A stretch of DNA of 64,000 nucleotides from Rhizobium brockwellii (GCF_000769405.2 NZ_CP053439.1:2294001-2358000), one strand, 5' to 3'. Shown: positions 1-10,936, counted from the first letter of the stretch. The notes: generated from the letters alone by a model not told the origin. Numbers and translations are program-made.

Positions 1-1
1 A

Positions 2-625
2 ACAATCGAAGATGCCATATCAGCCGTTGCCAGCGGCAAGATGGTCGTCGTCGTCGACGACCAGAACCGGGAAAACGAAGGTGATATCGTGGTCGCGGCC
101 GATGCCGTCACCCCGGAAACAATCGCCTTCATGATGACCCACGCCCGTGGACTCGTCTGCATCGCCATGCAATGCGAGCGCCTCGATGCACTCGATATTC
201 CGCTGATGGTGCCCAACAACACGGAATCGCACAAAACTGCCTTCACGGTCTCGGTCGATTATCTCAAAGGCACGACGACGGGCATCTCGGCAGCCGATCG
301 CGCCGCCACCGTCAGCGCCCTAGTCGACGATCGCGCAAAGCCCGCCGATTTCGCCCGCCCCGGCCACATCTTTCCGCTGCGCGCCAACCCCCGCGGCGTG
401 CTCGGCCGCCCCGGCCACACCGAAGCCGCCGTCGATCTCGCCCGCCTCGCCGGAAGGATCCCAGCTGGCGTCATCTGCGAAGTCGCCAACGACGACGGAA
501 CCATGTCCCGTCTGCCCGAACTCACCCTCTTCGCCGAACGCCACAACCTCCCCCTCGTCACTATCGAGGACCTGGTCGCCTATCTCGACCGCCAAGCGGC
601 AAAAGACATACGCGAAGTCGCCTGA
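2..625 (+). CDS. ribB: 3,4-dihydroxy-2-butanone 4-phosphate synthase RibB (5' end outside window)
   Basis: RibB turns D-ribulose 5-phosphate into 3,4-dihydroxy-2-butanone 4-phosphate and formate, giving riboflavin its four-carbon unit. The frame is open to the window edge: family-typical residues TIEDAISAVASGK precede the first visible ATG at 41, so the true start lies upstream and 207 residues are seen. The acidic RENEGD metal-binding loop, the GHIFPLRA stretch and the GHTEAAVDL segment are present. The protein ends shortly after the VTIEDLVAY helix with no GTP cyclohydrolase II domain, so this is a stand-alone RibB and not a RibBA fusion. No other riboflavin gene is visible nearby. Confidence 0.95.
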   Translation, partial: TIEDAISAVASGKMVVVVDDQNRENEGDIVVAADAVTPETIAFMMTHARGLVCIAMQCERLDALDIPLMVPNNTESHKTAFTVSVDYLKGTTTGISAADRAATVSALVDDRAKPADFARPGHIFPLRANPRGVLGRPGHTEAAVDLARLAGRIPAGVICEVANDDGTMSRLPELTLFAERHNLPLVTIEDLVAYLDRQAAKDIREVA

Positions 626-711
626 TCGATGCCTTTTTTGCGGCGGCATAGCCCGCTGCGACAAAGAACGACCCGCAACTATGGCTCTGACGGCACCTTC
701 CCTTGCCGGTC

Positions 712-1479
712 CTATGTCCGGCTGATCGAAACCCCACCATCTGCCAGCATCGCCGTGCCGGTCACGAAGCTCGACATGTCGGAGGCGAGGAAAAGCGCCG
801 CATTGGCGATCTCTTCGGGTTGCGCCATGCGTTTCAGCGCATGCAATCCCTCCACGAAGGCGAGCACTTCCGGCGTGGCATCAGGTGCGTTGGTGATGCT
901 GGCGGGCGTGTCGGTGCCGCCGGGAAGCAGTGCGTTGACGCGGATCTTCTGTGCTCCGAGTTCGGCGGCGAGCACCTGCACGAAGCCGATCAGCCCCGCC
1001 TTGCTCGCCGCATAGGCGGCCATGCCAGGCATGCCGACGGTGTGGCCGACGAAAGTCGAGGTGAAGATCAGCGACCCGCCGCCTTTTCCCATCGCCGCCG
1101 ACTGGTGCTTGGCGCCGAGGAAGGCGGCGGTGAGATTGGTCTCGATCGTCTCGCGCCAGCCCTCCACCGACAGCCCGGCGACCGGCCCCATCTCACCGAG
1201 GATGCCCGCATTGTTGAAGGCGATGTCGAGCCGGCCGAAACGCGAGACTGCCGTTTCGACGAGCCTTGCCTGCAGCGCCTCGTCCCTGACATCGCCTGAT
1301 ATGGCGACGGCCTGACCACTCTCCGCCTCGATTTCCGCAACAACGGCATCGAGCGCGTCCTGCCGCCGGCCGGTGACCACGAGCTTGGCGCCTTGCCGCG
1401 CAAAGAGTTTCGCCGCCGCGCGGCCGATGCCGGAGCTTGCGCCGGTGATGATTGCGATCTTGTCGTTGAGAAGTGTCAT
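712..1479 (-). CDS. SDR-family NAD(P)-dependent oxidoreductase
   Basis: Classical short-chain dehydrogenase of 255 residues. The Rossmann cofactor motif TGASSGIG lies near residue 13, NNAG near residue 88, and the catalytic Ser and YxxxK (YAASK) follow at about 140-160. The C-terminus SFVTGTAMLADGGVSI is standard for the family. I start at the ATG at 1479, which follows GGAGAGATCGAT; the frame is open 15 codons further upstream but without a better ribosome binding site. An Arg near the second beta strand (TGRRQ) suggests NADP(H) use. The substrate cannot be told from sequence and no pathway genes flank it. Confidence 0.9.
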   Translation of the reverse strand: MTLLNDKIAIITGASSGIGRAAAKLFARQGAKLVVTGRRQDALDAVVAEIEAESGQAVAISGDVRDEALQARLVETAVSRFGRLDIAFNNAGILGEMGPVAGLSVEGWRETIETNLTAAFLGAKHQSAAMGKGGGSLIFTSTFVGHTVGMPGMAAYAASKAGLIGFVQVLAAELGAQKIRVNALLPGGTDTPASITNAPDATPEVLAFVEGLHALKRMAQPEEIANAALFLASDMSSFVTGTAMLADGGVSISRT

Positions 1480-1808
1480 ATCGATCTCTCCTTCGTTGTT
1501 GCGAGATCTGAGATGCTCAAACATCAGGCGATGCAGCCACCCGTTTCCCGCGCAGGAAGAGAAAAACGCCTATGGCCCGAACCGGCAGCACGACGGCGCG
1601 TCCTCATCGACGCCTTGATCGCGGCGTCGGGAATGTCGGAATTCACTTTATAAAACGGGGATTTGTCGGGACTTCCACCCACACCCCTGCGTTGACGTCA
1701 GCGCCATTGTGCACCGCATCATCGATTTATGGCCGATGTGACATTCATCCGATTCCCTTCATGCATCTTCGCGACTAAAAGGGGCGCACAGGTAACGGGA
1801 ATCTCTTC
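1480..1808. other. Divergent intergenic region upstream of the SDR and the DMT exporter
   Basis: About 330 bases separate the two divergent starts. I see no convincing small gene, hairpin or repeat. A TTGACG hexamer at 1692-1697 could be a -35 element for the plus-strand gene, but no clear -10 follows at the right spacing. Confidence 0.4.
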
Positions 1809-2717
1809 ATGCCGCGGTCACGCAATACTGAGGGCGCCATCTATATGAGCATGGCGATGGCCGGCTTTTCTGCAAGCGACGCTCTATCCAAATCGGTGAT
1901 CGCCTATATGAACGCCGGCGAGATCATGTTCCTGCGCGGCCTCTTCACCAGCCTGCTTGTCTATCTGATCGCCCGGAAAATGGGAGCGCTGCGTTCCTGG
2001 CGCATCATGCTGCAGCCGATGATCATCTTCAGGATCATCTGCGAGACGCTCTCCGCCGTCACCTATATCACCGCGCTCGGCATGATGCCGATCGCCAATG
2101 CCTCGGCGATCCTGCAATCGCTGCCACTGGTCGTCACCTTCGGCGCGGCGCTCTTCTTCGGCGAGCCGGTCGGTTGGCGGCGCTGGTCGGCGATCCTCGT
2201 CGGCCTCGTCGGCGTGATGATCATCATCCGTCCCGGCCCTGATGGATTCACCCCCGCTGCCCTCCTCTGCGTCGGCGCGGTGCTGACGACGGCCGGCCGC
2301 GATCTCGCCACCCGGAGCATCAGTCCGGAAATCCCCTCGCTGATGATAACCGTCATCACCGCCATATCAGCCTCCTTCTTCGGTGCGCTGCTCATTCCGG
2401 TGCTCGGCGGCTGGCAGCCGGTCAGCGCCGCTGCCCTTGGGCATCTCGTGCTCGCTTCGGTGCTGGTGCTCGTTGGCTACCAGTCGGTCATCCTCGCCAT
2501 GCGCACCGGCGAAATCTCCTTCGTCGCGCCATTCCGCTATACCAGCCTGATCTTTTCCTCTCTGCTCGGCTTCCTCTTCTTCGCCGAAGTGCCTGACAGC
2601 TGGACGCTCTTGGGGGCTGGGATCGTCATCGCCTCCGGCCTCTATACGTTCTATCGTGAGGCCAAGCGCCGTGTGTCGCCGATTGCGCAGGAATCCGCCC
2701 CGCGCGCGCCGGTTTGA
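1809..2717 (+). CDS. DMT-superfamily (EamA) transporter
   Basis: Inner-membrane protein of 302 residues with ten predicted hydrophobic helices in two EamA repeats. Signatures include the paired glycine-rich turns GWRRWSAILVGLVGVMIIIRPG at the end of repeat 1 and SWTLLGAGIVIASGLYTFYRE at the end of repeat 2. The family exports metabolites or amino acids; the substrate here is unknown. The N-terminus (SRNTEGAIYMSMAMAGFS) is short and cytoplasmic. Only 9 bases separate its stop from mobA, so the three genes from 1809 to 3874 are probably one transcript, although a functional link with molybdenum cofactor synthesis is not obvious. Confidence 0.88.
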   Translation: MPRSRNTEGAIYMSMAMAGFSASDALSKSVIAYMNAGEIMFLRGLFTSLLVYLIARKMGALRSWRIMLQPMIIFRIICETLSAVTYITALGMMPIANASAILQSLPLVVTFGAALFFGEPVGWRRWSAILVGLVGVMIIIRPGPDGFTPAALLCVGAVLTTAGRDLATRSISPEIPSLMITVITAISASFFGALLIPVLGGWQPVSAAALGHLVLASVLVLVGYQSVILAMRTGEISFVAPFRYTSLIFSSLLGFLFFAEVPDSWTLLGAGIVIASGLYTFYREAKRRVSPIAQESAPRAPV

Positions 2718-2726
2718 GGAAGGATC

Positions 2727-3356
2727 ATGGCTGAATTCTCGTTGGATAAATCTCATACAGCGGGCGTCGTGCTGGCGGGCGGCCGCTCGCAACGCATGGG
2801 CCGCGACAAGGCGGGCGTGATGCTTGGGGCCGAGAGCCTGCTCCACCATGCGCTGACCCGCCTCTCACAGCAGACCTTGCTCGTTGCCGTCAATGCCGAT
2901 GCCGCCGCCGAGGGAATGCCTGTCGTTCCCGACCATTTTCGCGGCAAGGCCGGGCCGATGGCCGGCATCCATGCCGCCATGGTCTATGCCGCCGGCCTGC
3001 CCTCCATCACCCATGTCGCCACCGTCTCGGTGGATTGCCCGTTCTTCCCGGCCGATCTCGTCGCCCGGCTGGCGGCAGCGATCGAGCGCCCGTCGCAAAT
3101 CGCCATTGCCGCCTCCGAGAGCCGCAGCCATCCCGTCTTCGGGCTCTGGCCAGTGAGGCTGGCCGCTGATCTCGAAGCCTGGATCACCACCGACGAGAAG
3201 CGCCGCGTGCGCGACTTCCTGTTACGGCATGACGTTACGGAAGTGGCGTTCCCGCTGCATCCGACCCGTGCCAGCCTGCTCGATCCCTTCTTCAACATCA
3301 ACACGCCCGACGATCTCGTCGAGGCGGAACGCTGGCTGGAGGCCCTTCGCGGATGA
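2727..3356 (+). CDS. mobA: Molybdenum cofactor guanylyltransferase MobA
   Basis: MobA transfers GMP from GTP to molybdopterin-Mo to make the guanine dinucleotide cofactor used by DMSO-reductase-family enzymes. The 209-residue protein opens with the nucleotide-binding signature VVLAGGRSQRMGRDKAGV (residues about 11-28), has the DHFRGKAGPMAGIHAAM motif and the metal-binding SVDCPFFP aspartate, and ends with the family-typical FFNINTPDDL. The start ATG at 2727 follows GAGGAAGGATC. It overlaps mobB by ATGA, the usual translational coupling of the two genes. Confidence 0.95.
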   Translation: MAEFSLDKSHTAGVVLAGGRSQRMGRDKAGVMLGAESLLHHALTRLSQQTLLVAVNADAAAEGMPVVPDHFRGKAGPMAGIHAAMVYAAGLPSITHVATVSVDCPFFPADLVARLAAAIERPSQIAIAASESRSHPVFGLWPVRLAADLEAWITTDEKRRVRDFLLRHDVTEVAFPLHPTRASLLDPFFNINTPDDLVEAERWLEALRG

Positions 3357-3874
3357 CCGCACCGAAAATCTTCGGCATCGCCGGCTGGAAGAACTCGGGC
3401 AAGACGGGTCTCGCCGTCCGGCTGGTGACCGAGTTCACCCGCCGCGGCTACAAGATCTCGACGATCAAGCACGCCCATCATGATTTCGACATCGACAAGG
3501 TCGGGGCCGACAGCTACCGCCACCGCCAGGCCGGCGCTCATGAGGTCACCATCGTCTCCGGCACCCGCTACGCCATCATGCACGAGCTGCGCGGTGCGCC
3601 GGAACCTGAGTTCGAGGAGATCCTCGCTCGCCTTGGCCCCTGCGACCTCGTGCTGATCGAAGGATACAAGCGCGAGCCGATCCCGAAAATCGAGGCCCGC
3701 CGCCTGGAGGCGGCAAATCGTGAACCGTTGGCGCCGAGCGATCCCCATATCTGGGCCATCGCCGCCGATCATGCCGTCGCCGATACGGGCCTGCCGGTCT
3801 TCGATCTAGACGACACAGGCGCCATCGCCGATTTCATCGCTGACATCGTTGGCCTTGGACAGGCGAGGCTTTGA
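3353..3874 (+). CDS. mobB: Molybdopterin-guanine dinucleotide biosynthesis adaptor MobB
   Basis: GTP-binding accessory protein that assists MobA. The P-loop is GWKNSGKTGLAVRLV (residues about 9-23), followed by STIKHAHHDFDID and the DSYRHRQAGAHE segment conserved in MobB. The DLVLIEGYKREPIPKIE motif holds the second nucleotide-binding strand. 173 residues is normal length. Its start lies inside the mobA stop (ATGA). The last 69 bases overlap the 3' end of the histidine kinase gene on the opposite strand, so the two transcripts converge and overlap. Confidence 0.94.
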   Translation: MTAPKIFGIAGWKNSGKTGLAVRLVTEFTRRGYKISTIKHAHHDFDIDKVGADSYRHRQAGAHEVTIVSGTRYAIMHELRGAPEPEFEEILARLGPCDLVLIEGYKREPIPKIEARRLEAANREPLAPSDPHIWAIAADHAVADTGLPVFDLDDTGAIADFIADIVGLGQARL

Positions 3875-5971
3875 ACCACCTGTGTCGCCGCCGAATCTAA
3901 GAAGCGGAGCCGTTTCGCGTGCCATGGCCTTGGCGATTTCCTTGGCGAGCTGAGCCTGATCATAGGGCTTTGCCAATCTCGGAAGATCGATATCGGTGCC
4001 GGCAGGAAGATCGGCGTAACCTGTCGCCAGCACGATCGGCAATGCCGGATAAATGTCCCGCGCGGCCTGGGCAAGCTGTGCGCCGGTCATGCCAGGCATC
4101 GAATAGTCGGTTATGACTAGATCGAAATGCTGGCCGCTGCTGATCAGTTCCAGTGCCTGCGAGCCGGAGTTTGCTTCGACGACCTCGTGGCCGAGATCTT
4201 CAAGCATGTCGACCGAACTCATGGCGATCAAGGCATCGTCATCGACCAGCAGGATCTTAAGTCTGGATGCCGCTTGGGGAACGGGCAGATCCGCTTCGAT
4301 CGCCCGCTCGGGGCGCCGTTCGGTCGCCGGAAGCCACAATTCAGCGGTCGTTCCGACCCCAAGTTCGCTTGTCAGACGAAGTGCGCCATTGAGCTGAACG
4401 GCAAGTCCGTGGATCATCGACAAGCCTAGGCCAGTGCCCTTTCCGAGTTCCTTGGTCGAGAAAAACGGATCAACCGCCTTCTTCAGCGTCTGCGCGTCCA
4501 TGCCGGTGCCGCTGTCGGCCACCGCCAACACAAGATAGGCGCCCTTGTCGAGAGTGCCGTCATCGCCGGCCACCTGCGCATCACGCAGCGATATGGACAG
4601 CGTCCCGCCATCCGGCATCGCATCGCGGGCATTGACTGCAAGGTTGAGCAGCGCCAGTTCGAGCTGGTTCGCATCGACCAGCGCCGGCGGCAGGGTTGCC
4701 GGCAGGATGCTTTCGATGCTGATCGAGGATCCGACCGAGCGCCGCAGCAGATCTTTCATGCCGGAGACCAGTTCGGCCAGATCGACGGGCTTGACCTGCA
4801 GATCCTGCTGTCTGGCAAAAGCCAGCAGCCGCTGCGTCAGCGCCGCCCCGCGCCGTGCACCCTGAATGGCACCATCGACCAGACGCGTCGCCTTGGCATC
4901 TCCGGCAACGTGCTTCCCGAGCAGCTCCAGATTTCCGAGAACGACCATCAGCAGATTGTTGAAATCATGTGCAACGCCGCCGGTCAGTTGGCCAATCGCC
5001 TCCATCTTCTGGGATTGGCGAAGCTGCTCCTCGGCTCTTTCACGCTGGGCGACTTCCTCGAGCAGGGTCTGGTGAGCGGCGTTGACCTCTTTGGTCCGCT
5101 CCCTTACACGCTCTTCGAGGTTTTCGTTGAGCCTTCTCAGATTTTCCTCGATGGTCTTGCGAACGGTGGTATCGGAGCAGACACCGACGAGTTTCCTCGC
5201 GGAACCATATCTGTCGGAATAGAGCTGCGCGTGGACCTCGGTCCAATGCAGCGATCCATCCGGCCAGATCGTCCTGTGCTCGACCGAATAGTCGCGTCCA
5301 GTATCGATCGTCTGGCGTAGGTTTGTCAGCACAAGATCCCGGTCGTCGGGGTGGATACTTGCGATCAGATCGTCGCGCGTCACATCATCGTCCGGCCTTC
5401 GGCCGAAGATCGCTTTGCAGGTGGCCGAAGCAGACAGGGCCATCGAGGACAGCTCCAGCTCCCACGCCCCGAGACGACCGGCTGCGAGCGCCGTCTGCAG
5501 CCGTCGCTCTCCCTCGCCCAGAGCATCGAGCCGGGCTTGCGCTTCGTATTGGCGCAGGCGCCCCTTCAATGCGGTCCGGGCCACGCTGATGAAGGAGGTC
5601 GCATGGAACGGCCTTTCCAGGAAGGTGACGTTGCCAAGAACCTCGGAAAGCCTGGCGGCGGCCGGATTTCGTTCAGGCCCACCACCACGTGTGGTGAGAA
5701 CGATGAACGGTAGGTCTGACCAGCCCGGCTGGGCCGAAACCCAGGCGGCGATCGGCTTGAGATCGCTCGAGCGAACGGCCTCTTCCGTCAGGACGCCAAG
5801 CGCGACGTCATCACTGAGCGATGACGCGAACATAGGCAGGTCGGCGGCAGCAATCGATGACAATCCGGCCTCATCGACCAGCGATCTCGCCACCCAGGCA
5901 TCACGACCGGCGGGGGCGTAGATCAATGCTTTCGGTTTGTTGGAATTAGGAATTGCCGCTATCCCCGCCAT
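3806..5971 (-). CDS. Hybrid sensor histidine kinase (degenerate receiver, PAS, HisKA, HATPase, receiver)
   Basis: Soluble 721-residue hybrid kinase with no membrane segment. Order: a receiver-like fold at about 13-135 in which the phospho-acceptor Asp is missing (strand reads LGVLTEEAV) and the switch Lys is Arg (FLERPF); a PAS_3-type domain at 158-270; a coiled coil at 272-322; HisKA with the phosphorylated His335 in [11 protein letters not shown]; an HATPase with N-box [14 protein letters not shown] and G-boxes DSGTGM and GTGLGLS; and a C-terminal receiver with acceptor Asp in [11 protein letters not shown] and Lys in LAKPYD. It starts inside the end of the KaiC-like gene (26-base overlap), so the two are co-translated. 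About 35 residues after the receiver look unstructured and overlap mobB. Confidence 0.93.
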   Translation of the reverse strand: MAGIAAIPNSNKPKALIYAPAGRDAWVARSLVDEAGLSSIAAADLPMFASSLSDDVALGVLTEEAVRSSDLKPIAAWVSAQPGWSDLPFIVLTTRGGGPERNPAAARLSEVLGNVTFLERPFHATSFISVARTALKGRLRQYEAQARLDALGEGERRLQTALAAGRLGAWELELSSMALSASATCKAIFGRRPDDDVTRDDLIASIHPDDRDLVLTNLRQTIDTGRDYSVEHRTIWPDGSLHWTEVHAQLYSDRYGSARKLVGVCSDTTVRKTIEENLRRLNENLEERVRERTKEVNAAHQTLLEEVAQRERAEEQLRQSQKMEAIGQLTGGVAHDFNNLLMVVLGNLELLGKHVAGDAKATRLVDGAIQGARRGAALTQRLLAFARQQDLQVKPVDLAELVSGMKDLLRRSVGSSISIESILPATLPPALVDANQLELALLNLAVNARDAMPDGGTLSISLRDAQVAGDDGTLDKGAYLVLAVADSGTGMDAQTLKKAVDPFFSTKELGKGTGLGLSMIHGLAVQLNGALRLTSELGVGTTAELWLPATERRPERAIEADLPVPQAASRLKILLVDDDALIAMSSVDMLEDLGHEVVEANSGSQALELISSGQHFDLVITDYSMPGMTGAQLAQAARDIYPALPIVLATGYADLPAGTDIDLPRLAKPYDQAQLAKEIAKAMARETAPLLRFGGDTGGSKPRLSKANDVSDEIGDGACVV

Positions 5972-7457
5972 CAGTCTTCAAGAGCGGCTTTGAGGTCGCG
6001 ATAAATTCGGGAACGCCGCGAAGCACGCCCTGGAACCCGACGAGAGGATCGCCAAACCTCAAGCCGGAGGCGTCGATACGATACTCCCTGATGGTATCCT
6101 CGTGAAAGCCGGTCCTCTTCTTGATCACCGAGACTGCCCGCCGCACCTTTCCCGCAGCCTCGAAGTAACGCAGCAGAATGACGGTATCGGCGAGATAGGT
6201 GACGTCAACAGGTGCCTTCATGTCACCGACCAGCCCGTGCTGGGCAACGGTGAGAAAGGTGTTGGCGCCTTGCCTGTTCAAATATTGCAGCAGCTCATGC
6301 ATATGAAGAATCAACGAATTCTCATCCGGCATCGAAGCCTGATAACCGTTGATACTATCGATGATGACGGTTTTCGCATCCGATTTGTCGACGCAGTTGC
6401 GCACGCGGTGGGCGAATTCGCCCGGCGACAGTTCGGCCGCATCGAGCTGTTCGATGTGGATGTGACCGGCGTCCCGCATTGCTTCGAGATCTATTCCAAG
6501 CGCCTTCAGCCGCGTGAAGAGCAGGCCCAGCTCCTCGTCAAAAATGAAGGCCGCCACTTTCTCGCCGCGCGCGACCGCAGCCACCAGAAATTGAAACGAA
6601 AACGTGCTTTTGCCGGTGCCGGCAGGACCAAGGATGAGCGTACTGGAACCTCGCTCAAGGCCACCTCCTAAAAGAAGGTCCAGTTCTGGAATATTGCAGG
6701 AAATCTGATCGCGGGCGTAACTCGACCTGTGTTCGGCGGCGACGAGTCGCGGAAAGACGATGACGCCACCAGTCTGGATGATGAAATCGTGATAGCCGCC
6801 GCGGAAGGCCTGCCCGCGATATTTTATGACTCTCAGACGTCGGCGCTCGGAGCCGTAGCTCGGCGCCATCTCTTCGAGATGGATCACGCCGTGCACGACG
6901 CTGTGCACCGTCTTGTCGAGCACCTCGGATGTCAGATCATCGAGCAGTAGGACTGTTGCTCCTTGTCGGGCAAAATAATGTTTGAGCGCCAGGATCTGCC
7001 GGCGGTAGCGCAACGAGCTTTGCGCGAGCAGCCTGATCTCCGACAGACTGTCGAGAACCACGCGACGTGGCTTGATCCGCTCGAAAGCGGCAAAGATTTC
7101 CTTTGTCGTCTCTCCGAGTTCAAGATCAGACGAATAAAGCAGGCTCTGCTGCTGGTCGGCATCCAGCAGGCTTTCCGGAGGCACGACCTCGAAGACCTCG
7201 ATATTGCCATCGATCACCATACCGTGCGATGCGGCGCCGGCTCGAAGTTCGCTCTCGGTTTCCGAAAGGGTAATGTAGAGCCCCTGCTCACCAAGCTGTG
7301 CCCCCTCGATCAGAAACTGCAGCGCAATCGTTGTCTTGCCCGCTCCTGGATTTCCCTCCAGGAGAAAGACGTGCCCAGGCGAAAGTCCCCCTGCCAGAAT
7401 TGTGTCCAAACCGGACACCCCGGTCCGGGCTTTCGCGGCAGGTGCAGCAGCATTCAT
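5946..7457 (-). CDS. kaiC: KaiC-like double-domain ATPase
   Basis: RecA-fold protein of 503 residues with two KaiC domains. Walker A motifs are GNPGAGKTT at 35-43 and GPAGTGKST at 277-285; Walker B-like strands are RRVVLDSLSE and AKTVIIDSINGY. An acidic pair (FIFDEELG) follows the second P-loop, as for the catalytic Glu pair of KaiC. The Ser-Thr autophosphorylation site of cyanobacterial KaiC is not recognisable. There is no kaiA or kaiB in the window. The overlapping downstream hybrid kinase suggests a signalling role, perhaps sensing energy state or a stripped-down timing device; that is inference. The gene has about 145 bases of its own upstream space after the LysR stop. Confidence 0.9.
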   Translation of the reverse strand: MNAAAPAAKARTGVSGLDTILAGGLSPGHVFLLEGNPGAGKTTIALQFLIEGAQLGEQGLYITLSETESELRAGAASHGMVIDGNIEVFEVVPPESLLDADQQQSLLYSSDLELGETTKEIFAAFERIKPRRVVLDSLSEIRLLAQSSLRYRRQILALKHYFARQGATVLLLDDLTSEVLDKTVHSVVHGVIHLEEMAPSYGSERRRLRVIKYRGQAFRGGYHDFIIQTGGVIVFPRLVAAEHRSSYARDQISCNIPELDLLLGGGLERGSSTLILGPAGTGKSTFSFQFLVAAVARGEKVAAFIFDEELGLLFTRLKALGIDLEAMRDAGHIHIEQLDAAELSPGEFAHRVRNCVDKSDAKTVIIDSINGYQASMPDENSLILHMHELLQYLNRQGANTFLTVAQHGLVGDMKAPVDVTYLADTVILLRYFEAAGKVRRAVSVIKKRTGFHEDTIREYRIDASGLRFGDPLVGFQGVLRGVPEFIATSKPLLKTDGGDSGNS

Positions 7458-7602
7458 TCACTGTTTCCTTCAATTTCTTCTGTGAATTAGTGGCGAGCGA
7501 CGGAATGTCAAATCACTGGCAGACATGATTTCGCTTCCGGCAAGAGCCGATCACTCGTGGCTAGGATATATGCCTGTCCGGGCGGCTCGAAACGGTGGGC
7601 GT

Positions 7603-8496
7603 CTATCCTCGATAGCGAAGCGCATCGACGACGACCGCGAATGCCGGCGACGTATGCCGACGACTTGGATAGTAAAGATGGTAGCCGGGAAACGGCGGGC
7701 ACCAATCCTCGAGGACACGCACTAGCCGCCCGTCGGCAAGATTCGCCTCGACCAGGTCCTCCGGCACATAGGCGAGCCCAAGACCGGCCAGCACCGCGTT
7801 CAGCCGCAGGGCTATATTGTTGAAGACCAACTGTCCTTCGACCCGAACCTTGAGCTCGCGCCCGTTCTTCTCGAACTCCCACGCATAAACGCTGCCATAG
7901 GTCGGAAGGCGCAGATTGATGCAATTGTGATCGGTGAGGTCCTGCGGCGTCAGCGGCTTCGGCCCGGTGTCGAAATAGGCGGGAGCGCCGACCACGGCCA
8001 TGCGCATATCGGGGCCGATGCGCACCGCAATCATATCTTTCGCCACCTGTTCTCCAAGCCGCACCCCCGCATCGTAACGCTCCGCGACGATGTCGGTCAG
8101 ACCGTAGTCGACGATGATCTCGACATTGATATCGGGATAATCGGGCAGGAGCTTTTCCAAGGCGGGCCAGAGGACGGTATCGGCCGCATGCTCGCCGGCA
8201 TTGATGCGGATGGTCCCTGCCGGCTTCTCCCGGAACGCGCTCAAGGCAGCCAGCTCGCTCTCGATCTCGTCGAGCCGCGGTCCGATGGAGACGAGCAGGC
8301 GTTCGCCGGCCTCCGTCGGCGCGACGCTGCGGGTCGTGCGTGTCAGCAATCGCAGTCCAAGCCGCTCCTCGAGCCCGCGGATGGTGTGGCTGAGCGCCGA
8401 TTGCGACACCCCCAGCTTACCCGCCGCCTTGGTAAAGCTTTGAGCGCGTGCGACGGCGAGGAAGGCGATGAGGTCGTTGACGGCGGGGCGCGGCAT
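7603..8496 (-). CDS. LysR-family transcriptional regulator
   Basis: 297 residues: winged HTH at 1-60 ([27 protein letters not shown] recognition region) and a LysR substrate-binding domain to the end. The [13 protein letters not shown] linker and the [22 protein letters not shown] strand pattern place it in the group close to CrgA/DsdC-like LTTRs. It is divergent from a cupin gene with 134 bases between start codons, the classical LysR-target arrangement, so it probably controls the cupin-aldo/keto reductase pair. Confidence 0.92.
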   Translation of the reverse strand: MPRPAVNDLIAFLAVARAQSFTKAAGKLGVSQSALSHTIRGLEERLGLRLLTRTTRSVAPTEAGERLLVSIGPRLDEIESELAALSAFREKPAGTIRINAGEHAADTVLWPALEKLLPDYPDINVEIIVDYGLTDIVAERYDAGVRLGEQVAKDMIAVRIGPDMRMAVVGAPAYFDTGPKPLTPQDLTDHNCINLRLPTYGSVYAWEFEKNGRELKVRVEGQLVFNNIALRLNAVLAGLGLAYVPEDLVEANLADGRLVRVLEDWCPPFPGYHLYYPSRRHTSPAFAVVVDALRYRG

Positions 8497-8630
8497 TGAT
8501 GAAACTTTCTCATGGGTTCTTGCCGTTTATACCATCTAATCGCCACCAGGCGCACGCGCTAAATACCTTGCTACTCGAGTGGACAAGTCCACCCCGACAT
8601 CGAAAGCCCGACATCAAAAGGAAGACAAAG

Positions 8631-10030
<1,400 letters not shown>

Positions 10031-10131
10031 AAGCAGCCGACGGCCGTTGAAGGCGACGTCTTGTCGCCAAGGCTAGAACACCAGAAGAGAATCGGCCGCA
10101 GTCACTTGCGGACGATTCCTCATAAATTGGA

Positions 10132-10767
10132 TCATCGTCTCGGCGCCGGTGCGTTCTCCTGGAAAGCCGGTATCGCCTCCAGTCTGGCGACAATCTCCGC
10201 GATATTAGGCCAGCCGGCGAGATCGAAGCCGAGGCGCCGGGCGCTGACCGCCTGCGGGAAGAGAAAGATATCGGCAATACCAGGCTGATCCGCAACAGCG
10301 AAAGCCCCTTGCCTGTGGCCGGCGATCATCGCCTCGACCGCGGCCATTCCTTCACCGACCCAATGACGATTCCAGGCAGTAATAGCATCGGCATCCGCCT
10401 GGAAGACCTTGCCGAGATGCAGACCGATCCGCGGCGGCAGCAGCGCGTGGATCTCGGCTGCGATCGCAAGCGCAATCGACCGCGCCTGCGCCCTGCCCTC
10501 CGCGGTGTCAGGCAATAGCGGCGGTTCAGGCTTCATCTCATCGAGATATTCGACGATCGCCAGCGACTGTGTGATGAGGACGCCGCTATCCGTCAGCAAG
10601 GCGGGCACGAGCCCCTGCGGATTGATACTGCGATATCCGGCCTGCCGGCTCTCGGAATCTTCGCCGAGGATGGTGACCGGCAGCGCTTCGGCCGACAGCC
10701 CTTTCAGGGCGAGTGCGATGCGGACTCGAGATGTCGCCGAGGAAATTTCGTTCTGATAGAGTTTCAC
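10132..10767 (-). CDS. maiA: Maleylacetoacetate isomerase / zeta-class glutathione S-transferase
   Basis: 211-residue thioredoxin-fold plus all-alpha GST. The zeta-class glutathione-binding signature SSATSRVRIALALKG lies at 9-23 with the two active-site serines; INPQGLVPALL and SLAIVEYLDE complete the glutathione site. The family isomerises 4-maleylacetoacetate to fumarylacetoacetate in tyrosine breakdown. No hgd or fah homolog flanks it, so a broader dehalogenation or isomerisation role is possible. The start codon follows AGGGAGAAAGACAGT. Confidence 0.85.
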   Translation of the reverse strand: MKLYQNEISSATSRVRIALALKGLSAEALPVTILGEDSESRQAGYRSINPQGLVPALLTDSGVLITQSLAIVEYLDEMKPEPPLLPDTAEGRAQARSIALAIAAEIHALLPPRIGLHLGKVFQADADAITAWNRHWVGEGMAAVEAMIAGHRQGAFAVADQPGIADIFLFPQAVSARRLGFDLAGWPNIAEIVARLEAIPAFQENAPAPRR

Positions 10768-10786
10768 TGTCTTTCTCCCTGGTAAT

Positions 10787-10936
10787 CTAAAAGAGCAGCT
10801 GGAGCGGCGGCTTCTTCCCTGAGGATACCGCCGTCACGAGACCGGCAAGCGGCGACGGCTCCTGTGAGCTTACATCGTAGATGCAGGGCGCTGCGAAAAT
10901 CGTCGCGCCCAGAATGCAGATCATCATCAGTCTCAT
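10787..10936 (-). CDS. Possible small exported or membrane peptide
   Basis: A 49-codon frame opens at the ATG at 10936, preceded by GGAGGAACC, one of the better ribosome binding sites in the area. The product begins MRLMMICILGATIFAAP, a hydrophobic stretch that could be a signal or anchor, then a short Ser/Pro tail ending LQLLF. It sits between ohr and maiA on the same strand. I recognise no family. The frame also extends 21 codons upstream without a ribosome binding site. Confidence 0.4.
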   Translation of the reverse strand: MRLMMICILGATIFAAPCIYDVSSQEPSPLAGLVTAVSSGKKPPLQLLF

